Of a stretch of DNA of 64,000 nt, positions 55,596-64,000 are shown piece after piece. The stretch is from an uncultured Eubacterium sp. Its GTDB lineage: Bacteria > Bacillota > Clostridia > Oscillospirales > Acutalibacteraceae. Position numbers and translations under genes: made by a program. The notes under the pieces were generated by a model. That model was not told the DNA's origin, did no database searches, and saw only the letters and a program-made list of their open reading frames with translations. The stretch's first letter is position 1, and every line of letters begins with the position of its first letter. Where the stretch lies: positions 41,122 through 105,121 of the forward strand of contig CAJTZJ010000005.1 of assembly GCA_910583925.1 (NCBI GenBank). Direction: 5' to 3'.

Positions 55596-56713
55596 TCCCC
55601 TTTTGAATTTTCATTTATTTTCTTAAAGCGGCATTTTGCTTCTATTTCAAGAACCGCATCACTAAAGGCTTCTTTCCAATTATCGCTTAAGATATCATAT
55701 GCTTTCGGACTGCACATTGCAAGGCTTTCGCCAACTCTTAGACAATCACTTTCTCCTTTAACACATTCTGTAAAGGCACGGCTGCAATATTCAATCATTT
55801 CATTTTCAACAAGCTTCTGAATATCCTGCAAATGCTTGTTTGTCAAAGTCGTAATATGACCCTTTTCAACGGCATCAAGCATTAGATCCGCTTTGATTTT
55901 TGCTCGGAATACAACCCTTCCGTTTTCATAGGAGGCAGAGGTTTTTGTTTTTGATTTTATAATATCAACACCAATTTCCCCAAGCTCGGAATTTTTCACC
56001 TCAAGAAAACCTGTATTAATCTTATTCCTGAGCATTAAAAGCCCGAAGGTTTCATTTTCATCAAGAACAGCAGCAAGCCTTTGCTTGTTGTAAACGGCAA
56101 TTCCCGAAACGGAAACACTTTCCTTTTCTGCTTTAACCACCGGAAGATATATATCCGAGGTTTTATCAAGATACATGTTTAAAAGCTCATTCGTTGTGAC
56201 GCTTGCACCAAACCCGCTTTTCTCACCCATAGACAGCAGAGAGGTTATTGATTCAGAAGGAACAAGAGAATTGTTTTCCTTGCTTTCCATAACCTTCGAC
56301 GCTTCTCCGTCTGCAATACAGATTTTAACATCCGAACGGGAATCAGAGCTTCGCAAAAGATAATCAATATTCTTATCTATATAGCTTTCTGCCATACGCA
56401 TTCCGAAAACAATGAGTCTGTTTTGTCCGAAGAAGATTTTTTTTGAAAGCTTTTCCGTAGCATTTTCAATTGCGCTTGAAATATTTGATCCTTTACCTTC
56501 GGTATTCATTGTTACATTTCCCGAAAGAGCCTCTGCACCACTGCCCTCCTTGGAGAGATTAAGCGTTTGAACCGTAACACTTATTTCATCGTCAACATAA
56601 TCAATACCCATACCTTCAACAATACTTAATTCGCTTAAATCATTCCGCTCCGAACAGCCCGTAAAAAGTAAAGCAATCAAAAAAACAGCTATTAAAATTT
56701 TAAAAGTTTTCAA
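55592..56713 (-). CDS. gerAC: Germinant receptor C subunit (GerAC family lipoprotein)
   Basis: GerC is the lipoprotein subunit of the spore germinant receptor in the inner spore membrane. The start is TTG 56713 (373 residues), fixed by AAAGGAG 9 nt upstream inside gerB; the longer frame to 56839 is hydrophobic read-through of gerB. The lipobox LFTGC puts the lipid-bearing Cys at residue 20. The sequence then has ELSIVEGMGIDYVDDEI and KIFFGQNRLIVFG (in parts), typical of the family, and the C-terminal Spore_GerAC domain. It overlaps gerB by 14 nt. Confidence 0.93.
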   Translation of the reverse strand: MKTFKILIAVFLIALLFTGCSERNDLSELSIVEGMGIDYVDDEISVTVQTLNLSKEGSGAEALSGNVTMNTEGKGSNISSAIENATEKLSKKIFFGQNRLIVFGMRMAESYIDKNIDYLLRSSDSRSDVKICIADGEASKVMESKENNSLVPSESITSLLSMGEKSGFGASVTTNELLNMYLDKTSDIYLPVVKAEKESVSVSGIAVYNKQRLAAVLDENETFGLLMLRNKINTGFLEVKNSELGEIGVDIIKSKTKTSASYENGRVVFRAKIKADLMLDAVEKGHITTLTNKHLQDIQKLVENEMIEYCSRAFTECVKGESDCLRVGESLAMCSPKAYDILSDNWKEAFSDAVLEIEAKCRFKKINENSKGD

Positions 56714-57746
56714 GTAATATTTCTCCTTTGCTCTTTTTTCTGAAAACAAGGAACAAAACAGGAATAACAACAGCAAAAGCCAAAAACGGAACAATAATAA
56801 ACCAGTTTTGAACACGCAGGAAAAATCTGAACTCGGCAATTATCCATATAAAAACAAGCGTTCCGATTCCCGACACAATACAACCCTTGCTTCGCCCTTT
56901 AACCTTAAAGCATTTTGCTGCAGAATAAATAAACAACGTTCCTTTAAGAAAAACAGCAAAAATCCAAAAAGCAGTATAGACTGAATCAAGCCTTTCGCTT
57001 TCATCAAATTTTGAGATTTGGGAAAGCTCGTAAAAAGGAAACGAGGAAAGAGAAGCTGTATTTCCAAGTACACCGATTGAAAAAAAGAACAGCAGAGCAC
57101 ACACGATAAAGGACAAAACGATTGACCAATAAAAAGGCTTTTCAAATTTACCGTTTACCTTTGGCGCAAGCACTAAAAGCAACAAGATTTCACTTGTTTC
57201 GCAGGCAAAGCTTAAAGCGTTGACAAATATATCGGGCGTACTGTTTTTAGTAAACGGAAAAAGATTTAAAATTGAAAAATCCTGCATTCCGAAGCCGACA
57301 ACACTTATAACACCTATAATAGTCACAACAAAAATAAACGAACCAAAGCGCGAAATCGGTTCAATACCAAGCCATGCAGCATACATACAGGAAATAATAA
57401 TGATTGTTGCAAGAAAAAGCGATTGTGTTTGTTCATTGAGCTCCATGGAAGCAAAAAATGAAAATCTGCCGATGGACACAGCACCGAGAAACAAAAAATA
57501 CAATCCGTACAATACCGAAAGCCACTTTTGCTCCAGAATATTTCTATTCTTTTTTATCAGATAAACAATCGGCAGTGATAAAATAACCGATAGTGCAAGT
57601 CCTATACCGACACTGATAAGCAAATCCGAAGAATATTTGCCAAGAGAGGTTACATTGCAGACGGTAAATACAACAAGCACACGGCTGACAACAAACATCG
57701 CAAACAAGCTGAACGGAGATATCTTTCCTCTTTTATATTTAGTCAA
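56700..57746 (-). CDS. gerAB: Germinant receptor B subunit (GerAB family)
   Basis: GerB is the transporter-like subunit (APC superfamily) that binds the germinant. At 348 residues from TTG 57746 (AGAGG 8 nt upstream, within gerA), it has ten predicted membrane helices. The N-terminal K-I-S-P-F-S-L-F-A-M-F-V-V-S and the central G-I-E-P-I-S-R-F-G segment are family-like. The ligand cannot be told from the sequence. It overlaps gerA by 8 nt. Confidence 0.92.
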   Translation of the reverse strand: MTKYKRGKISPFSLFAMFVVSRVLVVFTVCNVTSLGKYSSDLLISVGIGLALSVILSLPIVYLIKKNRNILEQKWLSVLYGLYFLFLGAVSIGRFSFFASMELNEQTQSLFLATIIIISCMYAAWLGIEPISRFGSFIFVVTIIGVISVVGFGMQDFSILNLFPFTKNSTPDIFVNALSFACETSEILLLLVLAPKVNGKFEKPFYWSIVLSFIVCALLFFFSIGVLGNTASLSSFPFYELSQISKFDESERLDSVYTAFWIFAVFLKGTLFIYSAAKCFKVKGRSKGCIVSGIGTLVFIWIIAEFRFFLRVQNWFIIVPFLAFAVVIPVLFLVFRKKSKGEILLENF

Positions 57747-59187
57747 TATCAGCACCTCTTAAATTCTGAATTCTAACCTTGCGCTTTGCCAGCTTCCGCC
57801 AGCTTTCACGATAAAATATATCTCCGATGCTCTTTGCATTCAGCGGAGAAACAGGAGCGGAATACGGCACGCCGTAAGGATTGAGCGCAACGATATTAAC
57901 ACATATAATACAGGTACCGAGAACTATACCGTAAATACCTGTAAAGCCGCCGAGAATAATAAACAAAATTCTTAAAACGGATATACTTTCATAGAGCGGA
58001 TAAATAACATAGGAAGCAATTGCCGTTACTGCAATTACAACAAGCATCGGTGTACCTACCAAGCCCGCATTAACTACTGCATCCCCGATAACAAGAGCTC
58101 CTATAATAGACACGGCATGACCTATCATTTTCGGGAGCCTTAGTCCCGCTTCCCTCATTATTTCATAAAGGACAAGCACAATCAGTGCCTCCTGCATCAG
58201 CGTAAACGGTGTTGTTGCCTCTGCCGAAGCTATTGTAAACATAAGCGAGGTAGGAATAAGTTCCTGATGAAAGGTACCTGTTGCAACATAAAAACCCGGA
58301 AGTGCAATAGACATTATAAATGCAAAATATTTAAGCAGCCTGTTAAGCGTTGCATAAAAAGGAAGATCATCATAGTCATCAACGGTTGAAAAAGAATCCG
58401 TAAAAAGATAGGGAACATAAACCGCAAAGGGCGATCCGTCCATCATAACAGCCACCCTGCCCTCAAGCAGCTTTGAACATAGGGTATCCGGTCTTTCCGT
58501 ATTTCCTACAGCGGAAAAATACGAATTTATTTCCGAATCCAGAAAGGAAGACAATTCTCCGAAATCCTGTAGATTTTTGATCGGAGCCTCTGTTATTCTT
58601 TTTTCAACATCGGAAATAAGCGTTTCATCTGCAACCCCGCTTATATATGCAATAATAACAGATGTTTTCGTTTCCTCTCCGATCTTAAGCTGCTTTAATT
58701 TCAGATTAGGCGTCTTTATTCTGCGGCGGATTATTGCTTTATTATCATTCAGTGTTTCGGTAAAGCATTCCTTTGCACCTTTTACAGCCGCCTCCGTAGG
58801 CGGTTCATCTGTCTGTCGTCTTGAAAATCCCTGAATACCAAGAGAAAGGCATTTGGATACACCATCTATAAAAACAACAGCAAAACCCGATGAAAGGAAA
58901 AAATGGACATCCTCAAAGGTTGTAACCTCACTTAGTTCAAGGGAATTTACAACCGAAAGCTTTAAGGTTTCAAAAAGCTCTGCATTTGTTTTTTCATCTC
59001 CGGAATAATTCAGTATCGGATTCATTATCATATGCGAAAGCTGAAGTGAATCAACCATTCCGTCAAGCACACAGACAATACAATCCGTTCCGTTAACCTT
59101 ACATTCACGAAGAAGAAAATCGGAACAATCCAAAAAATCTGCTTCCAGCTTGTTTTTGTTATCTATAACAGAAGAATAAATATCCAT
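57739..59187 (-). CDS. gerAA: Germinant receptor A subunit (GerAA family)
   Basis: GerA is the multimeric subunit thought to form the ion channel of the germinant receptor. It has 482 residues from ATG 59187 (GGTGA 4 nt upstream). A cytosolic N-terminal domain (to about 245) with C-L-S-L-G-I-Q-G-F-S-R-R-Q-T-D-E-P-P-T-E-A (the conserved R-S-x-x-E-P-x-x-E loop) precedes VAVMMDGSPFAVYVPYLF and four to five helices. The late motif GTPMLVVIAVTAIASY is also typical. It is the first gene of the operon and is divergent from a DUF421 gene. Confidence 0.95.
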   Translation of the reverse strand: MDIYSSVIDNKNKLEADFLDCSDFLLRECKVNGTDCIVCVLDGMVDSLQLSHMIMNPILNYSGDEKTNAELFETLKLSVVNSLELSEVTTFEDVHFFLSSGFAVVFIDGVSKCLSLGIQGFSRRQTDEPPTEAAVKGAKECFTETLNDNKAIIRRRIKTPNLKLKQLKIGEETKTSVIIAYISGVADETLISDVEKRITEAPIKNLQDFGELSSFLDSEINSYFSAVGNTERPDTLCSKLLEGRVAVMMDGSPFAVYVPYLFTDSFSTVDDYDDLPFYATLNRLLKYFAFIMSIALPGFYVATGTFHQELIPTSLMFTIASAEATTPFTLMQEALIVLVLYEIMREAGLRLPKMIGHAVSIIGALVIGDAVVNAGLVGTPMLVVIAVTAIASYVIYPLYESISVLRILFIILGGFTGIYGIVLGTCIICVNIVALNPYGVPYSAPVSPLNAKSIGDIFYRESWRKLAKRKVRIQNLRGADID

Positions 59188-59218
59188 ATTCTCACCCAAA
59201 AACCTTCAATTAATAGTT

Positions 59219-59248
59219 TTATTTTTTCAATAATTGCAAAATTTATGC
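59219..59248 (-). promoter_or_regulatory. Possible forespore (sigma-F/sigma-G type) promoter of gerABC
   Basis: On the minus strand GCATA (59244-59248), 15 nt and GAAAAAATAA (59219-59228) fit the loose forespore consensus, and no sigma-A promoter is evident. The AT-rich context makes chance matches common. Confidence 0.3.
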
Positions 59249-59300
59249 ACAAAATATTTAAAACGAATTTATAAAACTTATACAGAAAGGATTTTGACAA

Positions 59301-59975
59301 TTGAGTATAACACTAATCAGAGCAGTTATCATTTATATAACCGTAATTACTGCCATGCGTATAATGGGAAAACGGCAGATAGGAGAACTGAAACCGCACG
59401 AACTTGTTATTACAGTTCTGGTTTCACAGGTTGCAAGCATTCCTCTTGAGGACAACAGTATGCCGCTGGCCAATATGTTTGTTCCTATATTAATATTTGT
59501 TTCATTTGAAATCATTGTTTCCATTATTTCTATGAAAAGCCTTAATTTCAGAAATCTTATTCAAGGCAGACCTATGTTCGTTATAAGAAACGGAAAGATA
59601 GACGAAAAACAGATGAAGCGTTTAAGATTCACAATAGATGATCTGATTGATGCAATCAGACAAAAGGATGTTTTTGATATTTCAACAGTTCAGGACGCCG
59701 TTATTGAAACAAACGGCAGTATTTCCGTTTTGCAGAAGGCAGAAGAAGCTCCGGTTACCCCAAAGCAGCTTAAGCTTTCCGTTGACGAAAATTCAACACC
59801 GATAGCTGTTGTTATAGACGGCAAACCGGTTACTGAATATTTCAGCACGGAAAAGATTAAAAACAGCAAAATAGAGCTTGTTGTTAACAATGAAAATAAA
59901 GATATAAAAGATATAATGCTTCTTACAATTGATGAAGACGGAAACACTTATTTAATACCGAAAAGAGGTAACTGA
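59301..59975 (+). CDS. DUF421 membrane protein (YetF/YdfS-like)
   Basis: This 224-residue membrane protein of the DUF421 family has three N-terminal helices (about 5-70) and a soluble alpha/beta domain with G-K-R-Q-I-G-E-L-K-P-H-E-L-V near residues 23-36 and TIDDLIDAIRQKDVFDISTVQDAVIETNG (in parts). DUF421 proteins such as Bacillus YetF and YdfS and the plasmid-borne 2Duf protein are located in spore membranes and affect spore resistance. The divergent position next to gerABC fits this. The start is TTG 59301 with AAAGGA 9 nt upstream. Confidence 0.88.
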   Translation: MSITLIRAVIIYITVITAMRIMGKRQIGELKPHELVITVLVSQVASIPLEDNSMPLANMFVPILIFVSFEIIVSIISMKSLNFRNLIQGRPMFVIRNGKIDEKQMKRLRFTIDDLIDAIRQKDVFDISTVQDAVIETNGSISVLQKAEEAPVTPKQLKLSVDENSTPIAVVIDGKPVTEYFSTEKIKNSKIELVVNNENKDIKDIMLLTIDEDGNTYLIPKRGN

Positions 59976-59976
59976 T

Positions 59977-60345
59977 ATGAAAAGATTGTGGTTCGCAGGA
60001 ATATTTCTGATTATAGCACTTTTAGCTTGCTCATATGAACAATATATGGTAAAATATACCTATATTGAAATTAATGAAATTATAGACCGTGCTTTGGATA
60101 CAGACAGCACGGCACAAAAAGCGGAATACTGCAACGAGATATCCGAAAAATGGGATAAACGAGTTAAAACCTTAACCCTGTTTACGGATCATTCCATTAC
60201 GCAGAGCGCCGATGTTTCATTCGGAACTCTGAAATCACTTGCCGAAAATAACAGCGAAAATATAGACGATACCCTTATTGAAACAAAAAGCGAACTTCAA
60301 CAAATTTATGAAAGTTCAAAAATAAACTTTTCAAATATATTTTAA
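59977..60345 (+). CDS. DUF4363-like membrane-anchored protein
   Basis: This 122-residue protein has one N-terminal membrane helix (about 5-20; a Cys at 18 could be a weak lipobox) and a helical extracellular domain. It starts 1 nt after the DUF421 stop with GAGGT upstream. This small-helical-protein pattern after DUF421 matches the DUF4363 family often linked to DUF421 in clostridia. The function is unknown, but the coupling suggests a complex with the DUF421 protein. Confidence 0.78.
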   Translation: MKRLWFAGIFLIIALLACSYEQYMVKYTYIEINEIIDRALDTDSTAQKAEYCNEISEKWDKRVKTLTLFTDHSITQSADVSFGTLKSLAENNSENIDDTLIETKSELQQIYESSKINFSNIF

Positions 60346-60359
60346 AGAGGTAAAAAAAT

Positions 60360-61697
60360 ATGAACAACGAAAAGCCTTTCGGCTGGAAAGACAAAATCGG
60401 CTATGGTCTGGGCGACTTTGGCTGCAATATGAGTTTTGCCTTTATCAACTCATATATGATGCTGTTTTTCGTAACCTGCCTTGGCATAGACCCAAAGCAC
60501 TATGCCATCATAATTATGCTTGCAAAAATATGGGACGGAATAAACGATCCCATAATCGGTGCACTGTGTGATGCCTCCAAGCCAAAGGGCAACAGTAAAT
60601 TCAAGCCATGGATACAATGGGGCTGTATTCCGCTGCTTATTTCAAGTATTGTTATGTTCATTTATATTCCGGATGCGCCCTACGCTGCTAAAATCGCACT
60701 CTGTCTTATAACATATCTTATCTGGAGCGTGGCATACACAAGTGTTAATGTACCCTACGGTTCTATGCAGTCAGTTATAACAAGAGATGATCTTCAGCGA
60801 ACAGAGCTTTCAAATGCACGCTCAATAGGTGCACTTATTGCTCAGCTTCCTGTTATGGTTATTCTTCCTCTAATTATTTATGATGAGAATAATCAGCCAA
60901 AAGGCAGTATTTTTATATACATTGTTGCTGTTATGGGAATAATCGGGGTTACGGCTTTTCTGCTTATGTGCCGAATGACAACCGAAAGAATTAAGCCAAC
61001 AGTTAATAAAGCACAGAAATTTAACTATTTTAAAACACTGGGAAGCTTTTTTACAAACAGACCAATAATGGTGCTTACCATTTCGACCATTTCATATATT
61101 GCACTTATCATGACAGTAACCTCTTCCATGCAGTATATTTTTATGTATTATTTCAAAAATTCAAATCTTATCTCTGTTGCAACTGTTATTGCGGGCGCAC
61201 CTATGGTGGTTGCCATCATTCTTGTAAAACCGCTGGTAAAAAAATTTTCAAAAAAGGCACTATGTACCTATCCTTTCCTTGCAGGAATTATTGCAACAGG
61301 GATTATAACCTTTGTTAAGTTTACAAACCCATATGTATGGCTTGTTTTTGTTGCAGTAGCCGTGCTTTCAGCCGGACTTTATATGGTGCTTATATGGGCA
61401 ATGGTAGCAGACAGCATTGATTACCAGGAAAAGAAAACAGGCAGGCGTGAGGAAGGCTCCATTTATGCAACCTACAGTCTATTCAGGAAGCTGGCACAGG
61501 GCATAGGAAGCTCGGCTGTTTCCCTTGCAATAGGATGGACCGGATATGAGGCTGCGCTTGGTGCAAATCAGGCAGCCGGAGTTGCAGATAAAATTTATTT
61601 CGTAACAGGCCTTCTGCCGTTTTTAGGAACAATAATCTGCTTTGTTTCTATGCTGTTTTATAATATAGACGAAAAAAAATCAAGTACGGAGGAATAA
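60360..61697 (+). CDS. GPH-family sugar:cation symporter
   Basis: This 445-residue MFS transporter of the glycoside-pentoside-hexuronide type has about 12 helices. The conserved A-K-I-W-D-G-I-N-D-P-I-I-G-A-L-C-D (about 57-73) and, in the second half, MVADSIDYQEKKTGRREEG are the two cation-linked loops. It is followed after 4 nt by a GH2 beta-galactosidase, so a galactoside or a related beta-linked disaccharide is the probable cargo. It lies 14 nt after the DUF4363 gene, with AGAGG before the ATG. Confidence 0.92.
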   Translation: MNNEKPFGWKDKIGYGLGDFGCNMSFAFINSYMMLFFVTCLGIDPKHYAIIIMLAKIWDGINDPIIGALCDASKPKGNSKFKPWIQWGCIPLLISSIVMFIYIPDAPYAAKIALCLITYLIWSVAYTSVNVPYGSMQSVITRDDLQRTELSNARSIGALIAQLPVMVILPLIIYDENNQPKGSIFIYIVAVMGIIGVTAFLLMCRMTTERIKPTVNKAQKFNYFKTLGSFFTNRPIMVLTISTISYIALIMTVTSSMQYIFMYYFKNSNLISVATVIAGAPMVVAIILVKPLVKKFSKKALCTYPFLAGIIATGIITFVKFTNPYVWLVFVAVAVLSAGLYMVLIWAMVADSIDYQEKKTGRREEGSIYATYSLFRKLAQGIGSSAVSLAIGWTGYEAALGANQAAGVADKIYFVTGLLPFLGTIICFVSMLFYNIDEKKSSTEE

Positions 61698-61701
61698 ATA
61701 T

Positions 61702-63939
61702 ATGCGAGAAATTCAATCAATAAATAACGGATGGGCATTTCACAAGGGCGATACAAGGCACCATAAAATACCAAAAAAAGTAAAAAAAGGATGGGAAGGT
61801 GTTAATCTTCCTCACACATGGAACGCAATGGACGGGCAGGACGGAGGCTTTGATTATTTCAGAAGCTGCTGCTGGTATTTTAAAGAGCTTGAAATACTGC
61901 CAAAAAACAATGAAGAAATTTATCTTGAAATCCCTGCCGCCTCACTTTCGGCAGAGGTTTACATCAACGGAACTCATGTTTGCACACATAAGGGCGGGTT
62001 TTCAATCTTTCGAGTTCATTTAACACCATACATTAACCCGAAAAAAGCTACCAAAATCGCCATATGCACAGATAACAGCGAATCAAAGGAAGTCTACCCG
62101 CAGACCGCTGATTTTACATTTTTCGGCGGACTTTACAGAGGGGTTAATATAATAACCGTAAATCATGCGCATTTTGATCTTGAATACGAAGGCGGCTGCG
62201 GCGTTGCCGTAACCCCTAAGCTGAATGCAGACGGCAGCGCCGACATAAGCATTGAGTCTTTTGTAAAAAATGCAGATGACTGCAGAATTCAGTACAGAAT
62301 TGAAAACACGGTTATTGAAGGAAAAAAGGCAGCACTTCATATAGATAATCCGCATTTGTGGAACGGCAGAATAGACCCGTACCTTTATACTTTAGATGCT
62401 CAGATTGTTAAAAACAATATTGTTATTGACAATGTTACCGTTAAATTCGGTATACGAAGCTTTCACATTGATGCCGATAAAGGCTTTTTCCTTAACGGCA
62501 AGCCATATCCGCTTCACGGCGTTTCCCGTCATCAGGACAGAAAGGATATGGGCTGGGCAATAACAGAAAAAGAACATAAAGAGGATATGGAGCTGATTGC
62601 TGAGCTTGGAGCAAATACCATCCGACTTGCTCATTATCAGCACAGTCAGTATTTTTATGATTTGTGCGATGAATACGGAATGATTGTCTGGGCTGAAATC
62701 CCCTTTATTTCGGCATTTCTCAAAACTTCCGAAGCAAGAGAAAACACGCTTTCCCAGATGAAAGAGCTTATTATTCAGAACTACAATCATCCGTCTATTG
62801 TATGCTGGGGAATTGCAAACGAGATAACAATAGGCGGAGAAGATCCGGATTTAATTGAAAATCTTAACGCACTTAACGATTTGTGTCACAGCCTTGACAG
62901 CACAAGACCAACAACAATGGCTCAGCTTACAATGCTTGAAATGGATAGTCCGTTAAACAAAATTACAGATATTTTATCCTACAATCATTATTTCGGCTGG
63001 TATATGGGCAATGTTAACGATAACGGACCATGGTTTGATAAATTCCATGAATTGAATCCTGAAATCTGTCTTGGTGTTTCCGAATACGGATGCGAGGGTA
63101 TCTTGCAATACCATAATGATAATCCGCAGATGCAGGATTATTCAGAGGAATATCAGGCATATTACCACGAAAAAATGCTTGAAACCTTTTCAACCCGTCC
63201 ATACCTATGGTCTACACATGTCTGGAATATGTTTGATTTTGCATCCGATATGCGTGATGAGGGCGGAGTTAAAGGAATGAATAATAAAGGTCTTGTTACC
63301 TTTGACAGAAAGATAAAGAAAGACTCCTTCTTTGTATACAAAGCGTACTGGAGTAACGAAAAATTTGTTCATCTATGCGGCAGCAGATATGTAAACAGAC
63401 CAACAGAAAAAACAGATATTAAAATTTATTCAAACTGCAATGAAATAACGCTTTATGTAAACGGCGAAGAAAAAAGCAAGCAAGCCTGTGATAAAATCGT
63501 TGTATTCAAAGATATTGAGCTTCAGAACGGTGAAAACACTATAAAGGCCGTTTGCGGGGAATTATCGGATAAAATGGTTATCCGCCGTGTTTCCGAACCG
63601 GATGAAAGCTATGTGCTTAAAACAGCCGATGCAGGAAACAGCGGTTCAAACTGGTTCGATACTTTGGAAACAGACGGCGAAGAGCTTCAGTTTCCCGAGG
63701 GGTATTTTTCAATCAAGGATAAAATCGGCGATATTATGAAAGTGCCTGAGGGCGAAAAATTCATCAATGAAATGATAGAAAAAATCACAGCTGAAATGGG
63801 CATGAATATAAGCAAGGGCATGATGAATATGGCAAAGGGCTTCACCATTGAAAAGGTGTTTGATATGGCAGGAAGCCGAGTGCCTGAAAAGGTTAAGCCT
63901 TGGATTAACAGCAAACTTAATCAGATTAAAAAGAACTAA
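61702..63939 (+). CDS. Glycoside hydrolase family 2 (beta-galactosidase-like), intracellular
   Basis: This 745-residue family 2 enzyme without a signal peptide hydrolyses beta-galactosides or beta-glucuronides in the cytoplasm. It has an N-terminal jelly-roll (N-L-P-H-T-W-N-A, 35-42; GGLYRGV, 142-148), an immunoglobulin-like domain, and the TIM barrel with H-G-V-S-R-H-Q-D (272-279). The acid/base is E374 in WGIANE and the nucleophile E461 in GVSEYG. A C-terminal beta domain and a helical tail of about 75 residues (from about 670) follow; that tail is seen in related Firmicutes enzymes but has no known role. GGAGG precedes the ATG. It is paired with the GPH transporter. Confidence 0.93.
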   Translation: MREIQSINNGWAFHKGDTRHHKIPKKVKKGWEGVNLPHTWNAMDGQDGGFDYFRSCCWYFKELEILPKNNEEIYLEIPAASLSAEVYINGTHVCTHKGGFSIFRVHLTPYINPKKATKIAICTDNSESKEVYPQTADFTFFGGLYRGVNIITVNHAHFDLEYEGGCGVAVTPKLNADGSADISIESFVKNADDCRIQYRIENTVIEGKKAALHIDNPHLWNGRIDPYLYTLDAQIVKNNIVIDNVTVKFGIRSFHIDADKGFFLNGKPYPLHGVSRHQDRKDMGWAITEKEHKEDMELIAELGANTIRLAHYQHSQYFYDLCDEYGMIVWAEIPFISAFLKTSEARENTLSQMKELIIQNYNHPSIVCWGIANEITIGGEDPDLIENLNALNDLCHSLDSTRPTTMAQLTMLEMDSPLNKITDILSYNHYFGWYMGNVNDNGPWFDKFHELNPEICLGVSEYGCEGILQYHNDNPQMQDYSEEYQAYYHEKMLETFSTRPYLWSTHVWNMFDFASDMRDEGGVKGMNNKGLVTFDRKIKKDSFFVYKAYWSNEKFVHLCGSRYVNRPTEKTDIKIYSNCNEITLYVNGEEKSKQACDKIVVFKDIELQNGENTIKAVCGELSDKMVIRRVSEPDESYVLKTADAGNSGSNWFDTLETDGEELQFPEGYFSIKDKIGDIMKVPEGEKFINEMIEKITAEMGMNISKGMMNMAKGFTIEKVFDMAGSRVPEKVKPWINSKLNQIKKN

Positions 63940-63954
63940 GTCAACAAAAACCAG

Positions 63955-63977
63955 CCACGCGTCAAACGCGTGGTTTT
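63955..63977 (+). terminator. Terminator after the GH2 gene
   Basis: CCACGCGT (63955-63962) pairs with ACGCGTGG (63966-63973) around CAA, followed by TTTTCATTTT. Confidence 0.85.
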
Positions 63978-64000
63978 CATTTTACGGGCAAAGCCCTCTG

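Noticed and set aside
56714..56839. Long hydrophobic N-terminal extension of GerC
   Set aside because: It is the gerB sequence read in another frame; a proper ribosome-binding site and lipoprotein signal begin at TTG 56713.

Overview
The window is AT-rich chromosomal DNA of a spore-forming, low-GC Gram-positive bacterium, most likely a gut clostridium of the Oscillospirales/Ruminococcaceae type (a tentative placement by protein flavour, not by a search). The signs are a GerA/GerB/GerC germinant-receptor operon, MurT/GatD lipid II amidation genes, DarA and RicT, strong AGGAGG ribosome-binding sites, frequent TTG starts, and consensus sigma-A promoters (TTGACA-17-TATAAT). I see no phage, transposase, CRISPR array, tRNA or rRNA gene.

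Layout. 1-3.6 kb: start of folA, thyA, then pyk-mltG, all on the minus strand. 3.7-8.6 kb: a five-gene minus-strand operon in which two SCP2-like lipid-binding proteins bracket a class III aminotransferase and a split transketolase. 8.8-21.2 kb: the information-processing block rpoB-rpoC, then rpsL-rpsG-fusA-tuf. 21.4-27.3 kb (plus): a solitary peptide-binding lipoprotein, nagB, a membrane-anchored protein, then metG-tatD. 27.3-29.4 kb: murT-gatD. 29.4-34 kb: a MerR regulator with its operator, a lipoprotein flavodoxin, an iron-sulfur flavoprotein-like reductase, an AraC regulator and a GPH sugar transporter. 34-42.2 kb: rmuC, small regulators (ribbon-helix-helix, two XRE), hisC, a TPR membrane protein, a PAP2 phosphatase, and a DnaJ/zinc-ribbon membrane pair. 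42.3-44.4 kb: a BlaI/BlaR1 pair with two palindromic operators. 44.5-46.9 kb: a polar amino-acid ABC importer whose binding protein is circularly permuted. 47-49.5 kb: acetyltransferase-GH30-TrmO. 49.6-52.1 kb: ferredoxin and darA-holB-ricT. 52.2-55.3 kb: citrate synthase, a membrane protein and an AEC transporter. 55.4 kb: a 52-residue secreted peptide gene. 55.6-59.2 kb: gerABC. 59.3-63.9 kb (plus): DUF421, DUF4363, a GPH transporter and a GH2 beta-galactosidase.

The best candidate for an undescribed system is the SCP2/aminotransferase/transketolase operon. Its transketolase C half has lost two residues that, in ordinary transketolase, hold sugar phosphate and the substrate hydroxyl (Arg358 and Asp469 of the E. 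coli enzyme, by my alignment from memory). A ketol transfer onto a non-phosphorylated aldehyde followed by transamination would give a 2-amino-1,3-diol, and the flanking lipid-binding proteins suggest a lipid substrate. The second strong observation is the circular permutation of the ABC binding protein at 45994-46851, which is readable directly in the protein order.

Many start codons were moved inward from the longest reading frame, because the ribosome-binding site or a promoter lies over the upstream codons. At least nine genes then begin with TTG.
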